A DNA stretch of 8,934 nucleotides, taken from an uncultured Gemmatimonadota bacterium. Lineage in GTDB: Bacteria; Gemmatimonadota; Gemmatimonadetes; Gemmatimonadales; Gemmatimonadaceae. The notes beneath the pieces are model-generated. The model was not told where the DNA came from and searched no databases. It was given only the letters and a program-made list of their open reading frames with translations. The DNA lies in assembly GCA_903906325.1 (NCBI GenBank), contig CAIVJV010000014.1, positions 1-8,934 on the forward strand, in the 5' to 3' direction. Every line of letters starts with the position of its first letter. Within the stretch, counting starts at the first letter, position 1. Shown here in pieces: positions 1 through 8,934 of the stretch. The translations under genes and the position numbers were made by a program.

Positions 1-2
1 CC

Positions 3-3746
<3,744 letters not shown>

Positions 3747-3761
3747 TCGGACGCGAGGGAT

Positions 3762-3798
3762 CAGAGGGGGCGTCAGCCAACGGCTGGCGCCCCCTCTG
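3762..3798 (+). terminator. Strong hairpin after rpoC, probable terminator
   Basis: Starts 15 bases after the rpoC stop. Bases 3762-3778 pair with 3782-3798: 17 consecutive pairs with a single G-U wobble (3773 with 3787) and a three-base loop, AAC. The stem is very GC-rich. It is followed by CGTTAG rather than a run of T, so it is not a textbook intrinsic terminator. Its position and stability still make termination, or 3'-end protection of the rpoBC message, the simplest reading. The reverse strand also lacks a T-run, so it is not obviously bidirectional. Confidence 0.75.
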
Positions 3799-3855
3799 CG
3801 TTAGTGGCACATTCCGACGGTCGTCCTCTCTACCCCTCAACCCCCGGACCATTTC

Positions 3856-5451
3856 ATGGCTGAACACAAGGAAGAGTGGGGCTCTAAGCTCGGCGTCATC
3901 CTCGCCGTCGCGGGCTCCGCGGTCGGGCTCGGCAACTTCCTCCGCTTCCCGGGCCAGGCGGCCGCGAACGGGGGCGGGGCCTTCCTGATCCCCTACTTCT
4001 GCGCCCTCTTCCTGCTCGGGATTCCGATCGGATGGGCCGAGTGGACGATGGGCCGCTACGGCGGGAAGAAGGGGCTTCATGGCGCGCCGATGGTGATGGG
4101 CGCGGTCGGGAAGGGGAGCCTCGCCCGCTATCTCGGCGTGCTCGGGGTGCTCATCCCCCTCGGCGTCTCCACGTACTATGTGTTCATCGAGACCTGGACC
4201 TTCGCCTACTTCCTCAAGTATCTGACGGGCGGGATCGGGATCGTGCAGGGGACGCCGATCGCCGAACAGACGGCGGCGGCGGGGCAGTTCTACAATGCGA
4301 TCACTGGGGCCACCGCCGACGGCACGCTCTTCACCGGGGACTCGCGCTACACCGTTTTCAGCTGGGTCGCGGTCTTCGCGATCAACATCTACTTCGTCTT
4401 CCGCGGGCTCTCCAAGGGGATCGAGAAGTTCGTCTCCTTCGCGATGCCGGTGATGGCGGTCTGCGCGTTGATCGTCCTGGCGCGCGTGCTCACCCTCGGG
4501 ACGCCGAATCCGGCGATCCCCGAGCAGAATGTGATCAATGGGCTCGGGTACATGTGGAACCCCGACTTCGCGGCGCTCGGGAACTTCAAGACCTGGCTCG
4601 CCGCGGCGGGGCAGATCTTCTTCTCCCTCTCCGTGGGCTTCGGTGTGATCATCAACTACGCCTCCTACATGAAGAAGGAGGATGACGTCGCCCTCTCCGG
4701 GCTCACCGCGAGCGCGACGAACGAGCTCTTCGAGGTCGGTTTCGGTGGGATGATCACCCTCACCGCGGCCTTCGTCTTCCTCGGGGTGAGTGGGACGGCG
4801 GGGGCGGTGGCGACGGGGTCGTTCGGGCTCGGCTTCAATACGCTCCCGGTGGTCTTCGCGCAGATGGGCGCCTTCGAGAACATCATCGGTGCGGTCTGGT
4901 TCTTCATGCTCTGGCTCGCGGCGATCACGAGCTCGCTCTCGATGTATGCGCCGGCCGTCGCCCACCTCAAGGAGGCGACGGGGTGGACGCACACGAAGTC
5001 CACCGCGACCATCGCGGGCATCGGGACCATCGGGGCGGTCCTCACCCTCTGGTTCACCGAGGGTGGGGCGTTCTGGTCCACCGTCGACTTCTGGGTCGGG
5101 ACCTATCTGATCTTCCTGCTGGCGATGGTGCAGATCATCTACTTCGGGTGGGTCTTCGGGATCGACCGTGGCTGGCGTGAGCTCCACCAGGGCGCCTCGA
5201 TCCAGATCCCCACGATCTTCAAGGTCGTGATGAAGTACATCGCCCCGGCCTACCTGATCATCGTCTTCGTCGGGTTCAACGTGCAGAGCTTGGGCGAGGA
5301 GATCCGGAAGTCATGGGCGTCGATCGGCGCTCGCGTCGGGATCCTGACGATCCTCGCGATCCTCGTCTATCTCGTCGTCGTGACCCGCGTCGGTGAGCGG
5401 CGGCTCCGCGCCGCGGGGCTCGATATCGACGACAATACTCCAGCGAACTGA
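3856..5451 (+). CDS. LeuT-like Na+-dependent amino-acid symporter (NSS/SNF family)
   Basis: Inner-membrane sodium-coupled symporter of 531 residues (LeuT is 519), predicted to have 12 membrane spans. TM1 has AVGLGNFLRFP (residues 22-32) and aligns with LeuT without gaps, including N27 (Na1 site) and R30 (outer gate); E62 and Y108 also fall at LeuT positions. TM6 reads FFSLSVGF (255-262). N289 and E293 correspond to LeuT N286 and E290; an acidic residue at the latter marks the chloride-independent bacterial type. TM8 has AAITSSLSM (355-363), carrying the Na2 ligands. A VDFWVGT segment keeps the outer-gate Asp. The pocket suggests a small or hydrophobic neutral amino acid; the substrate is inferred. 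The ATG at 3856 is favoured because the LeuT numbering matches from residue 8. No clear ribosome-binding site precedes it and I see no confident promoter in 3799-3855. It leads a probable three-gene operon. Confidence 0.95.
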   Translation: MAEHKEEWGSKLGVILAVAGSAVGLGNFLRFPGQAAANGGGAFLIPYFCALFLLGIPIGWAEWTMGRYGGKKGLHGAPMVMGAVGKGSLARYLGVLGVLIPLGVSTYYVFIETWTFAYFLKYLTGGIGIVQGTPIAEQTAAAGQFYNAITGATADGTLFTGDSRYTVFSWVAVFAINIYFVFRGLSKGIEKFVSFAMPVMAVCALIVLARVLTLGTPNPAIPEQNVINGLGYMWNPDFAALGNFKTWLAAAGQIFFSLSVGFGVIINYASYMKKEDDVALSGLTASATNELFEVGFGGMITLTAAFVFLGVSGTAGAVATGSFGLGFNTLPVVFAQMGAFENIIGAVWFFMLWLAAITSSLSMYAPAVAHLKEATGWTHTKSTATIAGIGTIGAVLTLWFTEGGAFWSTVDFWVGTYLIFLLAMVQIIYFGWVFGIDRGWRELHQGASIQIPTIFKVVMKYIAPAYLIIVFVGFNVQSLGEEIRKSWASIGARVGILTILAILVYLVVVTRVGERRLRAAGLDIDDNTPAN

Positions 5452-5453
5452 GG
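5450..5453 (+). promoter_or_regulatory. Ribosome-binding site GAGG overlapping the transporter stop
   Basis: GAGG lies seven bases before the ATG at 5461, and its first two bases are the last two of the transporter's TGA stop. Stop and Shine-Dalgarno are thus fused as TGAGG, which fits termination-coupled initiation of the microprotein. It supports the start at 5461 over the internal in-frame ATG at 5485. Confidence 0.6.
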
Positions 5454-5460
5454 CGCACCC

Positions 5461-5589
5461 ATGACGACACTCGGATGGATCTTCATGACCGCCTCGCTCC
5501 TGCTCGTCTGGGTCGGCACGTTCTGGTGCTTCTCCAAGGTCCTCTCCGCCCCGACGGAGGAGAAGGTGCCGCCGGGCTACGGCCCGTGA
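5461..5589 (+). CDS. Single-span microprotein, MetS-like small subunit of the NSS symporter
   Basis: A 42-residue ORF nine bases downstream of the transporter. It begins MTTLGWIFMTASLL, has one strongly hydrophobic aromatic-rich span (about residues 4-26, with WVGTFWCFSKVL at its end), then a short polar tail ending PPGYGP. Tiny one-helix proteins of this kind are known directly downstream of bacterial NSS transporters; MetS of the Corynebacterium MetPS methionine importer is the named example and is required for uptake there. The match rests on size, single span, the trailing Pro/Gly tail and position, not on a database hit. It has a GAGG ribosome-binding site, and codon third positions are mostly G or C as in its neighbours. 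It probably sits in the inner membrane bound to the symporter. Existence as a gene is likely; the role is inferred. Confidence 0.75.
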   Translation: MTTLGWIFMTASLLLVWVGTFWCFSKVLSAPTEEKVPPGYGP

Positions 5590-5591
5590 GG
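5588..5591 (+). promoter_or_regulatory. Ribosome-binding site GAGG overlapping the microprotein stop; supports a CTG start
   Basis: The arrangement repeats the one at 5450: the TGA stop of the microprotein (5587-5589) runs into GAGG (5588-5591). Five bases later comes CTG at 5597, in frame with the downstream VTT-like protein. No ATG, GTG or TTG exists in that frame between the upstream in-frame stop (5486) and 5690. Confidence 0.45.
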
Positions 5592-5596
5592 TCGGC

Positions 5597-6046
5597 CTGA
5601 CCGTCGATCCCTCGCAGCCCCTGCTCGCACTGGGCGGGGCGCTGCTCCTGGGAGCGTCGGTCGGGATCCTCCCCGTCGGGCTGGCCGAGGTGGCCGCTCT
5701 GGGGTTGGGAACGGTTCGGCCAGCGGGGCTCTCCTGGGCCCTGCTGGCCGCGTTCACGGTGGGGCATGTCGCGGCCAAGGTGCCCTGGTACCTCATCGGC
5801 CGGGCGGCGGACCGGACGCCCCACCCTCGTGCCAGGCGGATGGTCGAACGGGCTCGAGCCATGCTGGCCGAGCGTCCTCATTTTGGGACAGGCCTCCTCG
5901 GGGTGAGCGCGGTGACCAGCGTCCCCCCATTCCATCTGGCGTCGATCGCGGCCGGGATGGTGGCGATCCCGGTGTGGCGCTTCCTCCTCCTGTGCGTGGT
6001 CGGGCGCGCCCTGCGGTTCGGGCTCCTCGGGTCGGTGCTCGGCTGA
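5597..6046 (+). CDS. Small VTT/DedA-like integral membrane protein, probable CTG start
   Basis: From CTG 5597 this gives 149 residues. The N-terminal part (LLALGGALLLGASVGILP) is hydrophobic. Next comes VGHVAAKVPWYLIGRAADR, which matches the VTT pattern of a Gly/Ala helix ending in Y-x-IGR. After a basic amphipathic stretch comes SAVTSVPPFHLASIAAGM followed by a helix ending GRALRF, matching the family's conserved Pro/Ala-Gly and GR-x-x-RF end. VTT/DedA proteins are membrane proteins; some relatives are implicated in recycling lipid carriers or scrambling phospholipids, but the function of this short subgroup is unknown to me. The only conventional start is GTG 5690, which gives 118 residues and loses the first hydrophobic segment. 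Third positions between 5588 and 5690 are strongly G/C, so coding begins upstream. A small sequencing indel near 5590-5600 is the alternative. No terminator separates it from the microprotein. Confidence 0.72.
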   Translation: MTVDPSQPLLALGGALLLGASVGILPVGLAEVAALGLGTVRPAGLSWALLAAFTVGHVAAKVPWYLIGRAADRTPHPRARRMVERARAMLAERPHFGTGLLGVSAVTSVPPFHLASIAAGMVAIPVWRFLLLCVVGRALRFGLLGSVLG

Positions 6047-6050
6047 CCAG

Positions 6051-6082
6051 TTGACCGCGCGCGGCCATTCCCTCTAAGTTTC
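6051..6082 (+). promoter_or_regulatory. Candidate promoter for rpsL-rpsG
   Basis: TTGACC at 6051-6056 is followed 18 bases later by TAAGTTTC at 6075-6082. The downstream element fits the TAnnTTTG form typical of Bacteroidota-type sigma factors in all but its last base; as a classical -10 the best hexamer is TCTAAG (6073-6078, 16-base spacer). It starts four bases after the stop of the VTT-like gene and would give an rpsL leader of about 65 bases. The same layout recurs before fusA. The leader contains only a weak five-pair hairpin (6100-6113). Confidence 0.5.
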
Positions 6083-6152
6083 TGGGCTCTGTTCCGTGCC
6101 GCCCGTCCGGGCGATCCACGTAGAGGCAGAAGGTCGAACAACCCTAGGTACG

Positions 6153-6551
6153 ATGCCGACGATCAACCAGCTCGTCCGGCAGAGCCGCCGCGAAGTCGTC
6201 AAGAAGGACAAGGCGCCGGCTCTGAAGGAGAACCCGTTCAAGCGGGGCGTGTGCACCCGCGTGTACACCACCACCCCCAAGAAGCCGAATTCGGCGCTGC
6301 GCAAGGTCGCGCGTGTCCGTCTCGTGAATGGCTTCGAAGTCACCGCCTACATCCCGGGCGAGGGCCACAACCTGCAGGAGCACTCGATCGTGCTCATCCG
6401 CGGGGGCCGTGTGAAGGACCTCCCGGGCGTGCGCTATCACATCGTGCGCGGCAAGCTCGACGCCTCGGGCGTCAACGGGCGCAACAAGAGCCGCTCCAAG
6501 TACGGGACCAAGAAGCCGAAGGCGGGTGCCCCGGCCGGAGGGAAGAAGTAA
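6153..6551 (+). CDS. rpsL: 30S ribosomal protein S12
   Basis: Component of the 30S decoding centre, 132 residues (E. coli 124). It starts MPTINQLVRQSR and contains the universally conserved TPKKPNSALRK loop. Numbering matches E. coli exactly through this region: K43 and K88 are both wild-type lysines, so nothing points to streptomycin resistance, and D89 in RVKDLPGVRYH is the residue methylthiolated by RimO in E. coli. The C-terminus is a few residues longer, a Lys/Gly/Ala-rich tail ending GGKK. An in-frame GTG at 6096 would add 19 residues, but family alignment and the nearby weak AGG (6146-6148) favour ATG 6153. The stop TAA directly abuts the rpsG ATG. Transcription is probably from the promoter at 6051. 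Confidence 0.98.
   Translation: MPTINQLVRQSRREVVKKDKAPALKENPFKRGVCTRVYTTTPKKPNSALRKVARVRLVNGFEVTAYIPGEGHNLQEHSIVLIRGGRVKDLPGVRYHIVRGKLDASGVNGRNKSRSKYGTKKPKAGAPAGGKK
6537..6541 (+). promoter_or_regulatory. Strong ribosome-binding site for rpsG inside the rpsL end
   Basis: GGAGG, extended as GGAGGGAAG, lies within the last codons of rpsL, ten bases before the rpsG ATG at 6552. It is the best Shine-Dalgarno in the window and fixes the rpsG start. Because it is translated as part of S12, ribosomes finishing rpsL would pass over it. Confidence 0.65.
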
Positions 6552-7022
6552 ATGAGCCGCCGCAAGAGTGCCGTGAAGCGCACCATCCTCCCCGATGCGC
6601 GCTACGACAGCCAGACCGTCAGCAAGTTCATCAACGTGCTGATGTACCAGGGGAAGAAGTCCACCGCCGAGCGGATCTTCTACGGGGCGATGGACATCGT
6701 GGAGGCGAAGGCGGCCCAGCCGGGCGTGAACGTCTTCAAGCAGGCCCTCACGAACCTCAAGCCCGTGGTCGAGGTGAAGAGCCGCCGTGTCGGTGGCGCC
6801 ACCTACCAGGTGCCCGTCGAGGTGCGGCCGGAGCGTCGGACCGCGCTGGCGATGCGCTGGTTGATCTCGTACTCGCGTGACCGCAACGAGAAGTCGATGG
6901 CCGAGAAGCTCGCGGCCGAGACGCTCGCGGCGGCCAAGGGCGAGGGGAACGCGATGAAGAAGCGCGAGGACACGCACAAGATGGCCGAGGCCAACAAGGC
7001 GTTCGCGCACTACCGGTGGTAG
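6552..7022 (+). CDS. rpsG: 30S ribosomal protein S7
   Basis: Primary 16S rRNA-binding protein that organises the 30S head and lies near the E and P sites; 156 residues, the usual bacterial length. It starts MSRRKSAVKRTILPD, followed by the signature SKFINVLMYQGKKSTAERI. The beta-hairpin region PVVEVKSRRVGGATYQVP is intact, as is the RRTALAMRWL helix. It ends with the AFAHYRW typical of S7. The start follows the rpsL stop with no gap (TAAATG), so the two are almost certainly translationally coupled. In E. coli S7 represses the str operon by binding the rpsL-rpsG intercistronic RNA; with no intercistronic RNA here that exact mechanism cannot operate. A stem-loop begins five bases after the stop. 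Confidence 0.98.
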   Translation: MSRRKSAVKRTILPDARYDSQTVSKFINVLMYQGKKSTAERIFYGAMDIVEAKAAQPGVNVFKQALTNLKPVVEVKSRRVGGATYQVPVEVRPERRTALAMRWLISYSRDRNEKSMAEKLAAETLAAAKGEGNAMKKREDTHKMAEANKAFAHYRW

Positions 7023-7026
7023 GAGA

Positions 7027-7066
7027 CAGGGGTCAGGGAACAGGGAGACCTGTGTCCTGACCCCTG
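7027..7066 (+). terminator. Stem-loop with GAGA tetraloop after rpsG, probable terminator
   Basis: Bases 7027-7037 pair with 7056-7066 in 11 perfect pairs. A G-U pair and one A-G mismatch follow, then 7040-7044 pair with 7049-7053. The loop GAGA (7045-7048) fits the GNRA rule. The structure starts five bases after the rpsG stop and ends 20 bases before a promoter candidate, so it plausibly separates rpsL-rpsG from fusA. It lacks a T-run, like the hairpin after rpoC. Confidence 0.6.
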
Positions 7067-7086
7067 AAACCTGATCCCACCGGCGG

Positions 7087-7116
7087 TTGACAGCCGGTGA
7101 GGACCAGCTACCTTTA
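7087..7116 (+). promoter_or_regulatory. Candidate promoter for fusA
   Basis: A perfect TTGACA at 7087-7092 is followed after 16 bases by TACCTTTA at 7109-7116. The second element fits TAnnTTTG in all but the last base; measured from TTG the spacing is 19 bases, the usual spacing in Bacteroidota promoters. As a sigma70-type -10 it is poor. Transcription would start near 7122-7126, giving a leader of about 400 bases. Confidence 0.55.
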
Positions 7117-7440
7117 TCAGGCTGGGGTCGAACGGCGGAAGTCGTTGTACCGCAGCAGGGTGGCCAGGCTGGATGCACAACGGCCACCCCGGGGAACTGC
7201 GCCCCGGCCAGATGGGCCCGCCAACGTCGGTTGGAGTGACGCGCGGGGGGAGTGGACAGCCCGACCGATCCCGCTGGGGTGACCCGGCGCCGAGGTTCCC
7301 GAAAAGCTCGCAGGACAATCTGACGTCGGGCGGAAGGTTCGGCCGGCGCGCCGCGGGTCCCCAGTCATGCCGCAGTGGTGACTGTACCCGGCGAGAGCGG
7401 ATGGAGACCGGTTCCCCGGATGCAGGATGGGGGGGACGCC

Positions 7441-7480
7441 TGGTCCAGCCGCGTTTTTGTTGGACCGAAGCGCTGGACCA
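7441..7480 (+). promoter_or_regulatory. Switchable hairpin pair upstream of fusA
   Basis: The left arm 7441-7449 (TGGTCCAGC) pairs perfectly with 7472-7480 (GCTGGACCA). Its core 7442-7447 can instead pair with a second TGGACC at 7461-7466, enclosing a 13-base loop with a T5 run (7454-7458). The two folds are mutually exclusive. It lies 44 bases before the fusA start codon. Confidence 0.4.
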
Positions 7481-7489
7481 CAGATCGAC

Positions 7490-7504
7490 ACCGACCGACC
7501 GACC
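7490..7504 (+). repeat. ACCG tetranucleotide repeat upstream of fusA
   Basis: ACCG is repeated 3.75 times (ACCGACCGACCGACC), with one further ACCG-like unit shortly after (GACCGA, about 7507). It sits 20 bases before the fusA ATG. It may be incidental low-complexity sequence or an unpaired ribosome standby region. Confidence 0.6.
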
Positions 7505-7524
7505 CTGACCGAATCCTCGAGACG

Positions 7525-8934
<1,410 letters not shown>

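Larger units (their letters stand above)
7117..7524 (+). other. Long hairpin-rich untranslated leader of fusA
   Basis: About 400 bases with no convincing protein gene. Local pairings seen by eye: 7158-7165 with 7182-7189 (eight perfect pairs); 7189-7194 with 7202-7207 (six); 7221-7225 with 7230-7234 (five, loop GTCG); 7354-7358 with 7386-7390 enclosing 7362-7367 with 7379-7384; and 7441-7449 with 7472-7480 (nine perfect pairs). The density of arms, plus a promoter at its upstream edge, suggests a structured 5' leader or a separate small RNA rather than spacer. I could not match it to RNase P RNA, tmRNA, SRP RNA or any riboswitch class I know. It ends in an ACCG repeat just before fusA. Function unknown; autoregulation of translation genes is a guess. 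Confidence 0.5.

Noticed and set aside
6096..6152. N-terminal extension of S12 from GTG 6096
   Set aside because: S12 proteins begin at MPTINQLVR; the extra residues have no family counterpart and the region is better read as leader after the promoter at 6051-6082.
7056..7085. TPP-riboswitch-like string (CCCCTGAAACCTGATCCC)
   Set aside because: It resembles the TPP ...GAACCTGATC... segment, but the essential CTGAGA element and the second helix are missing, it lies downstream of rpsG, and no thiamine gene follows.
6144..7187. Minus-strand open frame (347 codons) opposite rpsL and rpsG
   Set aside because: Antisense to two universally conserved ribosomal protein genes; no family features and rich in His/Leu/Val/Arg.
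7344..7353. Perfect 10-base palindrome CGGCGCGCCG
   Set aside because: Short GC-only palindromes are common in such DNA; no protein-binding context or second copy was found nearby.
7173..7508. Plus-strand ORF of 111 codons in the fusA leader, ending 17 bases before fusA
   Set aside because: Gly/Pro/Arg/Ser-rich with no domain, and no convincing ribosome-binding site seen. Open frames of this length are expected by chance at this GC. A leader peptide is not fully excluded.
7087..7524. Possible tRNA, tmRNA, RNase P RNA or SRP RNA in the fusA leader
   Set aside because: GGTCGAAC (7127) and GGTTCCC (7295) recall T-arm sequences but lack flanking cloverleaf arms; hallmark motifs of the other RNAs are not present.

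Overview
This GC-rich window (roughly two-thirds G+C by eye) carries a chromosomal housekeeping segment from a Gram-negative-type bacterium. In order it holds the 3' part of rpoC, a three-gene membrane-protein cluster, rpsL, rpsG and the 5' part of fusA, all on the + strand. I lean towards Gemmatimonadota or a relative in or near the FCB group. The reasons are the rpoC/rpsL/rpsG/fusA order, an RpoC with an SI3-type trigger-loop insertion, very high GC, weak or missing Shine-Dalgarno sites on several genes, and two promoter candidates of the form TTGAC...TAnnTTT, which resemble the Bacteroidota-type -33/-7 pattern. This placement is an inference; no rRNA gene is present to confirm it.

Layout. 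Bases 1-3746 encode RpoC (beta'), lacking about 170 N-terminal residues that lie outside the window. A 17-bp GC-rich hairpin (3762-3798) follows. Bases 3856-6046 hold a probable operon: a LeuT-like Na+/amino-acid symporter (3856-5451), a 42-residue single-span microprotein resembling MetS-type NSS small subunits (5461-5589), and a small VTT/DedA-like membrane protein whose best start is a CTG (5597-6046). Both junctions in this operon have a TGA stop overlapping a GAGG ribosome-binding site (TGAGG), which suggests coupled translation. A promoter candidate at 6051-6082 drives rpsL (6153-6551) and rpsG (6552-7022), which abut as TAAATG. A stem-loop capped by GAGA (7027-7066) ends this unit. A second promoter candidate (7087-7116) precedes an unusually long, hairpin-rich leader of about 400 bases before fusA (7525 to beyond the window end).

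How it works together. RpoC is the core transcription subunit; S12, S7 and EF-G are the classic str-operon translation set (decoding site, 30S head, translocation). The membrane cluster breaks the common rpoC-to-rpsL neighbourhood and is functionally unrelated to it, though it would be read from a locus close to growth-rate-controlled genes. The most interesting unexplained parts are the structured fusA leader, with mutually exclusive hairpins just upstream of the start codon, and the microprotein/VTT pair behind the transporter. Nothing here amounts to a clearly new system, and there are no mobile elements, CRISPR arrays, tRNAs or defence genes.
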